This document shows, in pieces, positions 10,067 through 20,660 of a DNA stretch of 57,571 nucleotides (positions are counted from its first letter, which is position 1; each line of letters begins with the position of its first letter). A program made the translations under genes and the position numbers. Below the pieces are notes generated by a model. The model was not told where the DNA came from. It ran no database searches and saw only the letters and a list, made by a program, of their open reading frames with translations. The stretch is from Xanthobacter agilis (GTDB taxonomy: Bacteria > Pseudomonadota > Alphaproteobacteria > Rhizobiales > Xanthobacteraceae). The stretch lies in the NCBI RefSeq assembly GCF_021730435.1, contig NZ_JABWGX010000030.1, positions 1-57,571 of the forward strand, written 5' to 3'.

Positions 10067-11578
10067 ATGAACGCACCTTCGGACTTCGAGCTGTTCGCGC
10101 GCCGCTATCTCAAGGGCGAGGCGCAGGTGGTCTCCACCACTTTGGTGGCCGATCTCGAAACCCCCGTCTCGGCCTTCCTGAAGCTGGCCGGCGACCTGCC
10201 CAACGCCTTCCTGCTCGAATCGGTGGAAGGCGGGCAGGCGCGCGGGCGCTATTCCATGATCGGCCTCAAGCCCGACCTGCTGTTCCGGGTCGAGGCGGGC
10301 AAGGCCGAGATCAACCGCGCGCCGGGCATCGACGCCGGAGCTTTCTCCCCCTGCTCCGAGCCGCCGCTCGCGGCGATTCGCAGCCTCCTTGCCGAATCCG
10401 CCATCGACCTGCCCGAAGGCGCGCCGCCCATGGCGGCCGGCGTCTTCGGCTACCTGGGCTATGACATGGTGCGGCAGATGGAGCGCCTGCCGGCGGCCAA
10501 GCCCAATGTCATCGGCGTGCCGGATGCCCTGCTGATCCGGCCGACACTCATGGTGGTGTTCGATTCGGTGAAGGACGAGCTGACGGCGGTCACCCCCGTG
10601 CGCCCGAAGCCCGGCGTGACGCCGCAGGCCGCCTATGAGTCGGCGCTCGAGCGTCTTGACGGGGTGGTGGCGGCGCTGGACAGCGCGGTGGTCCATCCGG
10701 ACCCGGAGCCGTTCCACGAGGCTGTGGAAGCGCACTCCAATACCGATCCGGCCGAATATCGCGCCATGGTCGAGAAGGCCAAGGAATATATCGGCGCCGG
10801 CGACATCTTCCAGGTGGTGCTGTCGCAGCGATTCGAAAGCGCCTTCACCCTGCCGCCCTTCGCGCTGTATCGCGCGTTGCGGCGGGTCAATCCCGCGCCG
10901 TTTCTCGTCTATTTCAATTTCTCCGGCTTCTCGGTGGTCTGTTCAAGCCCGGAAATCCTGGTGCGTCTAAGCGGGGGCCAGGTCACCATCCGCCCCATCG
11001 CCGGCACGCGCCGGCGTGGTGCCACGCCGGCGGAGGACGAAGCCCTCGCCGCGGAACTGCTCGCCGACCCCAAGGAGCGGTCCGAGCATCTGATGCTGCT
11101 CGACCTCGGCCGCAACGACGTGGGGCGGGTGGCGAAGGTGGGCACCGTCACCGTCACCGACAGCTTCTTCATCGAGCGCTACAGCCAGGTGATGCACATC
11201 GTTTCCAACGTGGAAGGCGAGATCGATCCGCGCCGCGATGCCCTCGATGCGCTGGCCGCGGGCTTCCCGGCGGGCACCGTGTCGGGCGCTCCGAAGGTAC
11301 GGGCCATGCAGATCATCGACGAGCTGGAGAAGGATGCCCGCGGCATCTATGCCGGCGCCATCGGCTATTTCAGCGCCAATGGCGACATGGACACCTGCAT
11401 CGTCCTGCGCACCGCCGTGGTCAAGGACGGCCGCATGTATGTGCAGGCGGGCGCCGGCATCGTCTACGACTCGGTGCCCGAGAGCGAGCAGCAGGAATGC
11501 GTGAACAAGGCCAAGGCCCTGTTTCGCGCCGGGGAAGAAGCCGTGCGCTTCGCCGCCAACGCTCGCAAGGGGCAGTGA
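10067..11578 (+). CDS. trpE: Anthranilate synthase component I
   Basis: Large subunit of anthranilate synthase, which makes anthranilate from chorismate in tryptophan synthesis. 503 residues with a GGAGGGAG ribosome site. The Trp-feedback element is visible (FLLESVEGGQARGRYSM), as are chorismate-binding motifs: PIAGTRRRGATP, HLMLLDLGRNDVGRV and FPAGTVSGAPKVRAMQII, then AGAGIVYDSVPESE. It is the unfused form, lacking the glutamine amidotransferase domain. No trpG or trpD follows; the next gene is on the other strand. There is no room for a leader peptide between ppiD and trpE, so attenuation immediately upstream is unlikely. Confidence 0.97.
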   Translation: MNAPSDFELFARRYLKGEAQVVSTTLVADLETPVSAFLKLAGDLPNAFLLESVEGGQARGRYSMIGLKPDLLFRVEAGKAEINRAPGIDAGAFSPCSEPPLAAIRSLLAESAIDLPEGAPPMAAGVFGYLGYDMVRQMERLPAAKPNVIGVPDALLIRPTLMVVFDSVKDELTAVTPVRPKPGVTPQAAYESALERLDGVVAALDSAVVHPDPEPFHEAVEAHSNTDPAEYRAMVEKAKEYIGAGDIFQVVLSQRFESAFTLPPFALYRALRRVNPAPFLVYFNFSGFSVVCSSPEILVRLSGGQVTIRPIAGTRRRGATPAEDEALAAELLADPKERSEHLMLLDLGRNDVGRVAKVGTVTVTDSFFIERYSQVMHIVSNVEGEIDPRRDALDALAAGFPAGTVSGAPKVRAMQIIDELEKDARGIYAGAIGYFSANGDMDTCIVLRTAVVKDGRMYVQAGAGIVYDSVPESEQQECVNKAKALFRAGEEAVRFAANARKGQ

Positions 11579-11722
11579 GACCGGCCCGAGCCCCTTCTCC
11601 GCCCGGACAGTGGAAAGGGAGGGGCCGGGCGCCTCAACCTTTGCACGAAGAATTGGAAATTAACTTTAATATCAAAGTGATGCTGGAATTTCCTCGCGCA
11701 TCACTGGAGCGGATGCGTGGAC

Positions 11723-12535
11723 TTAGCCTGCCGGCATATGGGCCGAGAGGTCGGTAATTGTGGGCGTCTCCCCCGTCAGCGGGTTGTCGGGATCCCAGGC
11801 GTAGGTCAGCGTTTCGAAGCGCATGTCGGCGGCGTCGATCATCAAGAGGCGACCCACCAGCCCCTCGCCGAAACCGACGATGGCGCGAATCGCCTCCAGC
11901 GCCGCGATCGACCCGGCGAGGCCCGCGACCGCCCCCAGCACGCCGGCTTCCGCGCAGGCGGGCACCAGGCCGGGCGGCGGCGGCTCCGGAAACAGGCAGC
12001 GATAGGTGGGATTCGGCACGCCATCGGGGCGACGCTCATGGGCCCGGATGGTGGTGATGGTGGCATCGAAGGTGCCGAGCGCCGCCGTCACCAATGGCTT
12101 GCGCGCCAGGACGCAGGCGTCCGAGATCAGATATCGCGTGGCGAAATTGTCGGAGCCGTCCACGACCACATCTACCGTTTCGATGAGACCCAGCGTGTTG
12201 CGGGCATCCAGACGCACCGGAATGGCGTCCACGCTCACATGAGGGTTCAGGGCGGAGATAGCGTCGCGCGCGCTGTCCGTCTTTGCACGGCCGATATCGT
12301 CGGTGCGGTGAATCACCTGCCGCTGGAGATTGGAGAGCGAAACCGTGTCGTCATCCACCACCACCAGGTGGCCGACGCCCGCGGCGGCCAGATATAGCAG
12401 CGCCGGGGCGCCGAGGCCGCCCGCGCCCACCACGAGCACGGTTGCCCCCTTCAATCTCTGCTGACCGGGACCGCCCACGTCGCGCAGAACGATATGGCGG
12501 GCGTAGCGCTCGATTTCTTCAGCAGAGAAGACCAT
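11723..12535 (-). CDS. moeB: MoeB/ThiF/HesA-family adenylyltransferase
   Basis: E1-like enzyme that adenylates the C-terminus of a sulfur-carrier protein such as MoaD or ThiS. 270 residues. The ATP-binding loop VVGAGGLGAPAL and the LSNLQRQVIHRTDDIG segment are typical, and a family Cys is found in VPACAEAGVLGAVAG. The two CxxC pairs that bind zinc in E. coli MoeB are incomplete: CYRC is TYRC here and the C-terminal pair is absent. No rhodanese domain is fused. ccmG lies 24 bp away on the same strand upstream. Whether it serves molybdopterin or thiamine synthesis cannot be told from sequence. Confidence 0.85.
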   Translation of the reverse strand: MVFSAEEIERYARHIVLRDVGGPGQQRLKGATVLVVGAGGLGAPALLYLAAAGVGHLVVVDDDTVSLSNLQRQVIHRTDDIGRAKTDSARDAISALNPHVSVDAIPVRLDARNTLGLIETVDVVVDGSDNFATRYLISDACVLARKPLVTAALGTFDATITTIRAHERRPDGVPNPTYRCLFPEPPPPGLVPACAEAGVLGAVAGLAGSIAALEAIRAIVGFGEGLVGRLLMIDAADMRFETLTYAWDPDNPLTGETPTITDLSAHMPAG

Positions 12536-12559
12536 GGGACGACCCGACGCCCCCGCCCG

Positions 12560-13180
12560 TCAGGAGGCCGGCGCGGAGAGTTTGGCGATGAGGGGCAGAA
12601 GGGTGGTGTTGACCGTCTCCTGGGTCAGCGGCCCGACGAATTTGTGGACGATCATGCCGTCGCGATCGAGCACGAAGGTTTCCGGCACACCATACACGCC
12701 CCAGTCGATAGCGGCGCGCCCCTTGGGATCGACACCGACGGCGGCATAGGGCAATCCGTTCTGCCCCAGGAAGCGGCGGGCATTGTCCGGCGCATCCTTA
12801 TAGTTCAGGCCGACCAGGCGCACGCGGGGATCCTGCGCGATCCGCATCAAAAGCGGATGCTCCTCCCGGCAGGGCGCGCACCAGGAGGCCCACACGTTCA
12901 CCAGGGTCGGCTTGCCCTTCAACTGCGCCACGTCGAAGCCGGGGACCGGCTCGCTGCCGCGATTGAGGCCGGGCAAGGGCTCCAGCACCACTTGCGGCGC
13001 CGGGCGCCCCACCAGGGCCGACGGAATGCGCGAGGGATCGCCGCCGGTTTCCAGACGCGAGAAGAACAGCGCCGCGAGGGCCAGGAACAGCACCAGGGGC
13101 AGCGCCACCAGCCAGAGCCGCCGGCGCGGCTTCGCGATCTGCGGATCGGCGGCGGGCGGCGGGGACGTCGGCTCGGTCAT
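12560..13180 (-). CDS. ccmG: Cytochrome c maturation thioredoxin-like protein CcmG/DsbE
   Basis: Membrane-anchored periplasmic thiol reductase that keeps the apocytochrome c CxxCH thiols reduced for heme attachment. 206 residues: a basic N-terminus, one membrane helix (LWLVALPLVLFLALAALFF, residues ~22-40), then a thioredoxin fold with the active site WCAPC in LVNVWASWCAPCREEHP and the cis-proline region YGVPETFVLDRDG. It overlaps ccmD by 4 bp. It ends the ccmC-ccmD-ccmG operon. Confidence 0.95.
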   Translation of the reverse strand: MTEPTSPPPAADPQIAKPRRRLWLVALPLVLFLALAALFFSRLETGGDPSRIPSALVGRPAPQVVLEPLPGLNRGSEPVPGFDVAQLKGKPTLVNVWASWCAPCREEHPLLMRIAQDPRVRLVGLNYKDAPDNARRFLGQNGLPYAAVGVDPKGRAAIDWGVYGVPETFVLDRDGMIVHKFVGPLTQETVNTTLLPLIAKLSAPAS

Positions 13181-13401
13181 TTCGGCTCCACCAGCGGATC
13201 ACTTCGGGACGCGCCGGCAGCGCCGTCCCTGGCCGTTCCTTGGGATGCGGCGGGGCGGGCGCGACGGCGCAGGCCCCGAGCGTCCAGTTCGGCCAAGGCC
13301 CGTTGCTCATGACGATAGGACATGAGGGCCCACCCCGTCAGCAAGCCGAGCCCGAGGAGGGAGACGCCATAGGCGGCGGCGATGAAGAACAGATGGTCCA
13401 T
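13177..13401 (-). CDS. ccmD: Heme exporter protein CcmD
   Basis: Small membrane protein of the CcmABCD complex that releases heme-loaded CcmE. 74 residues from ATG 13401 (MDHLFFIAAAYGVSLLGLG); earlier codons in the same frame are non-conserved. It has one membrane helix and a basic cytoplasmic tail (YRHEQRALAELDARGLRRR), as is usual. It sits 10 bp after ccmC and overlaps ccmG by 4 bp. Confidence 0.92.
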   Translation of the reverse strand: MDHLFFIAAAYGVSLLGLGLLTGWALMSYRHEQRALAELDARGLRRRARPAASQGTARDGAAGASRSDPLVEPK

Positions 13402-13411
13402 GGGCGCGCTC

Positions 13412-14143
13412 CTAGGCCATGGCCTCGGCGGCCGCACGTGCTTCCAGCGCCTGAACGCGGCGCCGCAGGATCTCAGTGCGCATGCCAATCATGTGAAGCG
13501 TCATGAACATCAAGGTGAAACCCACGGCACAGGTCAGGAGCGGCCACAGCAGGCTCGAATCGATGGTGGAACCGCCCATGCGGAACACCGACGCCGGCTG
13601 GTGCAGGGTGTTCCACCAGTCCACCGAGAATTTTACGATGGGCACATTGATGAAGCCCACCAGGGTGAGCACGGCGGCGGCGCGACCGGCGCGATTCGAA
13701 TCGTCGATGGCCGCGCGCAGCGCCATCAGGCCGAGATAGAGCAGCAGCAGCACCAGCATCGAGGTGAGCCGCGCATCCCACACCCAATAAGTGCCCCACA
13801 TGGGCCGCCCCCACAGCGAACCGGTGATGAGGCACAGGGCCGTGAAGGTGGCGCCGATCGGCGCGGCCGCCTTATGCGCCACGTCCGCCAGCGGGTGGCG
13901 CCATACCAGGATGCCGATGGAGGACAGCGCCATCAGGCTGTAGCCAAACATGCCGAGCCAAGCGAACGGCACATGGATGTACATGATCTTGACGGTCTCG
14001 CCCTGCTGGTAGTCGGGCGGCGCGCGGAAGGCGAGCCAGAATCCCACGGCCAGCACCAGCACCGTCGCCGCCGCCAGAACAGGCAGCAGGCGGGCCGAGA
14101 GGCTCAAGAAGCGAACCGGATTGGCGAGGTCGAGAAGCGACAT
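13412..14143 (-). CDS. ccmC: Heme exporter protein CcmC
   Basis: Inner-membrane heme handling protein that loads heme on CcmE during cytochrome c maturation. 243 residues with six predicted membrane helices. The tryptophan-rich heme-binding motif is seen as WGTYWVWDARLTSMLV, and conserved His residues flank it (MYIHVPFAWLGM). The first gene of the ccmC-D-G operon here. In related genomes ccmB usually lies directly upstream; here ccmB is 2.1 kb away, beyond three unrelated genes. Confidence 0.96.
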   Translation of the reverse strand: MSLLDLANPVRFLSLSARLLPVLAAATVLVLAVGFWLAFRAPPDYQQGETVKIMYIHVPFAWLGMFGYSLMALSSIGILVWRHPLADVAHKAAAPIGATFTALCLITGSLWGRPMWGTYWVWDARLTSMLVLLLLYLGLMALRAAIDDSNRAGRAAAVLTLVGFINVPIVKFSVDWWNTLHQPASVFRMGGSTIDSSLLWPLLTCAVGFTLMFMTLHMIGMRTEILRRRVQALEARAAAEAMA

Positions 14144-14249
14144 GTGACATGTTCTAGAGCGCGCGTGCGGCGGAGGGAAGGTGCACGCCGTTGCCTCACG
14201 GTCGCAGGCGCGCCGCCGGCGACCGGACGCTGACTCCCCTCTTGACCTG

Positions 14250-14273
14250 CGCTATATCTCACTGAATATAGCG
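14250..14273. promoter_or_regulatory. Mo-box-like inverted repeat upstream of the 14315 gene
   Basis: A perfect inverted repeat CGCTATAT-N8-ATATAGCG, 24 bp. The half sites and the 8+8+8 layout resemble the operator of molybdate-responsive ModE (CGTTATAT-N8-type halves). It overlaps a possible promoter (TTGACC at 14242-14247) 42 bp before the ATG of the small hypothetical gene. A ModE-like protein is encoded 1.6 kb away at 15903. Binding is inference. Confidence 0.5.
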
Positions 14274-14314
14274 TTGAAGGTGCTGATCCGATCATATCAG
14301 GGAGTGACGGCGAC

Positions 14315-14722
14315 ATGCCACGCCAGGAGATCGTCGGGCAGGACCTCGTGAGCTGCGAAATGGCCGTGGACGGCAGCCGTTTCCGCATGGGGTTCGCCCA
14401 GCCGGATGGCTCCATCTGCGACCTCGACCTGCCGAGCGCATGTCTTCAATCCTTGGTGATGACACTGCCGCGCATGATGGCCGCGCTACTGCGCGCCCGC
14501 CATGGGGATGAAAGCCTGCGGTTCGTCTATCCGACCGCGCAGGTGCGGATCGAGCAGGCGGCCGAGCCCGGCAAGCTGATCTTGACGCTGACGACGGCCG
14601 ACGGGTTCGAGATGGCGTTCTCCCTGAACGACGCCTTGTTCAAGGCCTTCGAAATTGCCCGCCACCGGCTCGAGCGCGAGGCGCCGAACGCGCCATCCTC
14701 CGCCGTGTCGCCGCTCAATTAG
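14315..14722 (+). CDS. Conserved hypothetical protein, 135 aa
   Basis: Soluble protein of 135 residues with no family I can name. It has alternating strands (MAVDGSRFRMGFAQPDGSIC, VRIEQAAEPGKLILTLTT, FEMAFSLNDALFKAF) and one central helix of Arg-rich character. A GGGAG sequence precedes the ATG at 14315 and a Mo-box-like dyad lies upstream. It is the first of three genes that separate ccmC from ccmB. Composition is that of real genes, not of a shadow frame. Function unknown. Confidence 0.7.
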   Translation: MPRQEIVGQDLVSCEMAVDGSRFRMGFAQPDGSICDLDLPSACLQSLVMTLPRMMAALLRARHGDESLRFVYPTAQVRIEQAAEPGKLILTLTTADGFEMAFSLNDALFKAFEIARHRLEREAPNAPSSAVSPLN

Positions 14723-14845
14723 CTGTTTCAAGCCTTCAGCGGCGCGCCGCCGCTTCCCCGAACTCCGTGGTGGGAGTACTCGACGCGACAGACACCGGGC
14801 GCAGGCGACTGTGCCCGGTGTCGACACAACGCGCAGAGCCTCCCA

Positions 14846-15784
14846 TCACGCGTGCGCGGGCTCACGAATATCGGCTTTCGCAGGTGATGGCTCATGACGC
14901 TGCTGGGCGTGCCGCAGCAGCGCGGCCGCCAGGGGCGCCGGCGGATCGCGATCCGAAATCGCCAGGCAGACGAGGGATCGCCACTCGGGCTCAATCAGCG
15001 CGAGAGCCGCGATGCCCCCCGGCAGATCGATGGTTTCGATAAAGCTGTGGGGCACGATGGTGGCCCAGCCACCCGTACGCACCTGCGACCATGCCGCGGG
15101 AAAATCCCCGACCTCCACCCGTGGCTGTGACGCTACATCCAGGCTGGCCCATATGCGGTCGATGATGCGCCGGCTTTCAGTGTCACGCGTCAGCAGACAG
15201 AGCGGATATTCGGCGGCGTCCGCCCAGGAGACGACGCCCATGGCGCCACGCAGGGACGCGGGGTGGCTGGTGAGCAGGACATATCGTTCCTCATAGAGGT
15301 CCGCGGTCCGCACTCGGGCGAGAGGATCAAGGGCGGTGATGGTCACGGCGGCATCCAGCTCGCGTTCGTCCAGGCGGCGCTGAACCTCCCCGGCGGCGAG
15401 CGGCAGCACCTGGACCCGCACATCCGGATAACGCCCACAGAAGCTGTTCACCAATGAGGACAGCACCGGCATGGCGGCGGCCACGGCCCCCAGGCGCAGC
15501 ACACCGCACAGGCCGGCGGAGGTCCCCGACAATTCCTGAAGCAGGCCGTCATAGTCCGCCACCATGCGCCGGGCCCAGGTGAGCACGCGCTCGCCGTCCT
15601 CGGTCAGTCCCAGGAAGCGGTGCGAGCGGATGACCAGGGGCAGGCCCAGCTCGTCCTCCAGCCGACGGATGCCCGCCGACAGGGTGGGCTGGGAGACGTG
15701 GCACGTCCCCGCCGCGCGCCCGAAGTGCCCCTCGCGCGCGACCGCGACGAGATATTGCAATTGCCGGACGAACATGAACGCCAT
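14846..15784 (-). CDS. LysR-family transcriptional regulator
   Basis: DNA-binding regulator of 312 residues. The N-terminal winged helix (residues ~5-65) reads LQYLVAVAREGHFGRAAG then VSQPTLSAGIRRLEDELG, and the C-terminal LysR substrate-binding domain covers about residues 92-295. The start is ATG 15784 or, three codons in, ATG 15775 (MFVRQLQYL), which fits the family better. It is divergent from the ModE-like gene across 118 bp that contain an inverted repeat and a Mo-box-like sequence, so the pair may share control. Effector unknown. Confidence 0.9.
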   Translation of the reverse strand: MAFMFVRQLQYLVAVAREGHFGRAAGTCHVSQPTLSAGIRRLEDELGLPLVIRSHRFLGLTEDGERVLTWARRMVADYDGLLQELSGTSAGLCGVLRLGAVAAAMPVLSSLVNSFCGRYPDVRVQVLPLAAGEVQRRLDERELDAAVTITALDPLARVRTADLYEERYVLLTSHPASLRGAMGVVSWADAAEYPLCLLTRDTESRRIIDRIWASLDVASQPRVEVGDFPAAWSQVRTGGWATIVPHSFIETIDLPGGIAALALIEPEWRSLVCLAISDRDPPAPLAAALLRHAQQRHEPSPAKADIREPAHA

Positions 15785-15830
15785 TCCCCGTTGCGTGTCA
15801 TCATAACGTTATATCGCAACGGGAATAGCG
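15783..15830. promoter_or_regulatory. Nested dyads between lysR and modE-like gene
   Basis: Two overlapping symmetric signals. The first is an inverted repeat with arms of 12-13 bp (15783-15795 and 15815-15826, one base bulged), overlapping the lysR start and enclosing the palindrome ATAACGTTAT (15803-15812). The second is CGTTATAT at 15807-15814, then eight bases, then GAATAGCG at 15823-15830, which repeats the 24-bp Mo-box layout with a degenerate right half. Likely control of one or both divergent genes. Confidence 0.5.
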
Positions 15831-15902
15831 ACAAGGCGTGTCCGCATTTGTTAGAGTGAAGGCCAGCACCGCCACCGGTGGCGGTGCTCCGGCCGGGAAA
15901 GC

Positions 15903-16280
15903 ATGATGGCCTCGCTGAGCGTGAGAATTGACCTGAAACCGGGCAGCCGCATCGGACCGGGGAAGATCGAGCTTCTGGAGAAGATCGCGGCCTTCGGCTC
16001 CATCTCCGCCGCCGGACGCGCCATGAACATGTCCTACCGGCGGGCCTGGGAACTGGTGGAGGAGCTGAACAAGTTGTTCCCCTCCCCGCTCGTGTCCGCC
16101 CGCACCGGGGGCAAGCACGGCGGCGGTACCGCCTTGACCCCGCTCGGCCTCGCGGTGGTGACGCGCTATCGCGCCATCGAGCAGGCGGCCACCGAAGCCG
16201 CGCGTCAGCATTTGTCCGCGCTTCAGGCCGAGTTGGCTGCGGCACCGCTCGCCGTGGAGGAGGTGGAGCCCCGCCCCTGA
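15903..16280 (+). CDS. ModE-type winged-helix DNA-binding protein (no molybdate-binding domain)
   Basis: Protein of 125 residues equivalent to the N-terminal DNA-binding half of ModE. The family signature is clear: IGPGKIELLEKIAAFGSISA, then GRAMNMSYRRAWELVEELN, and GGKHGGGTALTPLGLAVV with its wing. The C-terminal Mop domains that bind molybdate in E. coli ModE are missing, so it may act as a one-domain regulator or sense another signal. It converges with ccmB, with 13 bp between the stops, and is divergent from the LysR gene. ATG 15903 and 15906 are adjacent alternatives. Confidence 0.85.
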   Translation: MMASLSVRIDLKPGSRIGPGKIELLEKIAAFGSISAAGRAMNMSYRRAWELVEELNKLFPSPLVSARTGGKHGGGTALTPLGLAVVTRYRAIEQAATEAARQHLSALQAELAAAPLAVEEVEPRP

Positions 16281-16293
16281 TGGCGGGCGCGGC

Positions 16294-16965
16294 TCAGCCC
16301 CGCGCCGCCCGCAATGCCGCGGCCGCGGCCACCGGCCCCAGGACCACGGAGAACAAGGCGAGCCCCAGCAGCACCCGGAACGGCGTGTCGAACGGCACCG
16401 GCCCGGTCACCGCCGAAGTCGTGGCGGCCACGGCGAAGATCAGGACGGGAATCGTGAGGGGAATCACGAGCACCGCGATCAACAGCCCGCCGCGCCTGAA
16501 CGCACCGGCGAACGCCGCGCCCACGAGCCCTAGGAAAGTGACCGCCGGCGTGCCCACCAGCAGGGTCAGCACCACGGCGGCGATGGCCGCCGGCTCCAGG
16601 TTCAACATCAGCGCGAGCACCGGAGCCGCGACCACCAGGGGTAGGCCGGTGGCGATCCAGTGGGCGAGACCCTTGGCGGCGGCGGTCAGCTCCAAGGGCA
16701 TGGCCGACAAGGTGAGAGCATCCAGGGAGCCATCTTCCGCATCGGCGGCGAACAGGCGTTCCAGGCCGATGAGGCTGGCCAGAAGCGCCCCGATCCACAA
16801 AATGGCGGGGCCGATGCGCGCGAGCAGCACCAGATCCGGCCCCACGGCAAACGGCAGCACCGTGACCACCGACAGGAAGAACACCACACCCAGCCCCGCG
16901 CCCCCGCCGGAGCCCATGGAGAGCGCGAGATCGCGCCGCACCACGGCGAAGAAGGCGCCCATCAT
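16294..16965 (-). CDS. ccmB: Heme exporter protein CcmB
   Basis: Membrane subunit of the CcmAB ABC transporter needed for release of holo-CcmE. 223 residues with six predicted helices. The conserved cytoplasmic segment GLERLFAADAEDGSLDAL (residues ~67-84) and the LPLVVAAPVLALML helix are typical. It overlaps ccmA by 4 bp. In this window ccmC does not follow it; the operon stops here and a convergent gene begins. Confidence 0.95.
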   Translation of the reverse strand: MMGAFFAVVRRDLALSMGSGGGAGLGVVFFLSVVTVLPFAVGPDLVLLARIGPAILWIGALLASLIGLERLFAADAEDGSLDALTLSAMPLELTAAAKGLAHWIATGLPLVVAAPVLALMLNLEPAAIAAVVLTLLVGTPAVTFLGLVGAAFAGAFRRGGLLIAVLVIPLTIPVLIFAVAATTSAVTGPVPFDTPFRVLLGLALFSVVLGPVAAAAALRAARG

Positions 16966-17615
16966 GAGTCGAACTCCTCGGTGCGCAGGGGAATCGCTCG
17001 CCCCGACAAATTCAATTCATCCGCTTCGCCGAGATCGAGCGGCGCATGGGTGGCGGCGACAAGAATGCCACCGGCCGCCAGGTGCGCGCGTCCGAATGCC
17101 GCAAATTGCGCCTGCGCCTTCACATCGAGGGCCGTGGTCGGCTCGTCGAGGATCCAGATGGGCCGCTGCGACACCAGGAGCCGGGCGATGGCGAGCCGCC
17201 GCTTCTGCCCCGCCGAAAGCACCGATGCGCGAAGCCGCCCCAGCCCGCCGAGCCCGACCTCGTCCAATGCTTCTTCCACGTCGCTGCCCGTGGGTCCGAG
17301 CACCTGCCGCCAGAAATCAAGGTTCGCGGCCACCGTGAGAGCCCCCTTCACCGCATCGTCGTGGCCTAAATAATGCAGATGCTCCCGCAATCCGCCCTCC
17401 TCCGGGCCACCGGACAGGCGCACGTTTCCCGCGCTTGGCGCGAGCAACCCAGCCAGGAGGCGCAGCAGCGACGATTTGCCGGCCCCGTTCGGTCCCGTCA
17501 CCACCAGCGCGCGGCCGGCTCGGGCGGTGAGGTCCAGGTCTCGAAAAAGCGGCTTGAAACCGCGCCGGCAGCTCAGTTTGTCGCCGGTGAGGGCAGCGAT
17601 GGAAAAGCCCGTCAT
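16962..17615 (-). CDS. ccmA: Cytochrome c biogenesis ATP-binding protein CcmA
   Basis: ATPase of the CcmAB transporter. About 217 residues from ATG 17615 (MTGFSIAALTG); an ATG nine codons upstream at 17642 is also open. Walker A is TGPNGAGKSSLL, the ABC signature is LSAGQKRRLAIARLL and Walker B is IWILDEPTTALD, with the switch His in VAATHAPLD. Overlaps ccmB by ATGA. It is divergent from acnA across roughly 140-165 bp, a neighbourhood common in Rhizobiales. Confidence 0.95.
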   Translation of the reverse strand: MTGFSIAALTGDKLSCRRGFKPLFRDLDLTARAGRALVVTGPNGAGKSSLLRLLAGLLAPSAGNVRLSGGPEEGGLREHLHYLGHDDAVKGALTVAANLDFWRQVLGPTGSDVEEALDEVGLGGLGRLRASVLSAGQKRRLAIARLLVSQRPIWILDEPTTALDVKAQAQFAAFGRAHLAAGGILVAATHAPLDLGEADELNLSGRAIPLRTEEFDS

Positions 17616-17780
17616 GACCCCTGCTTTGGATGCATTGCGCATTCCCTCTTCTTAGCGCATGACCGCGCTTTGAAATGGCTCTATAAAGCCGCCAAACCGC
17701 ACCTTTCGAGGTGGTGGGGTGCCGCTCCGACCACCTTTGATTATTGGCGTTGATCGTCATTACAACGGAGAGAACGCGCC

Positions 17781-20477
<2,697 letters not shown>

Positions 20478-20498
20478 TCGCCTGAAGCGACATCAAAC

Positions 20499-20531
20499 GG
20501 CCGGCCCGGAGCAATCCGGACCGGCCTTTTT
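20499..20531 (+). terminator. Rho-independent terminator after acnA
   Basis: GC-rich hairpin with arms 20499-20510 and 20515-20526, one internal mismatch and a GCAA loop, followed directly by five T residues. It lies 22 bp after the acnA stop. Confidence 0.85.
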
Positions 20532-20660
20532 CATGCCTGTCGCAATGCGCGACGGACTTTGTGCCCGGACGAAGGGCGTGACACCCCTTTGTGACTGGTG
20601 GAGGCGGGCCGCGTCCGCTATCCCCAATGCGGCTTCCTTTCAGCATCGATCATTGCGAAG

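Noticed and set aside
17643-17780. Irr ICE box or RirA box upstream of acnA
   Set aside because: Looked for TTTAGAA/TTCTAAA-like dyads; none convincing.
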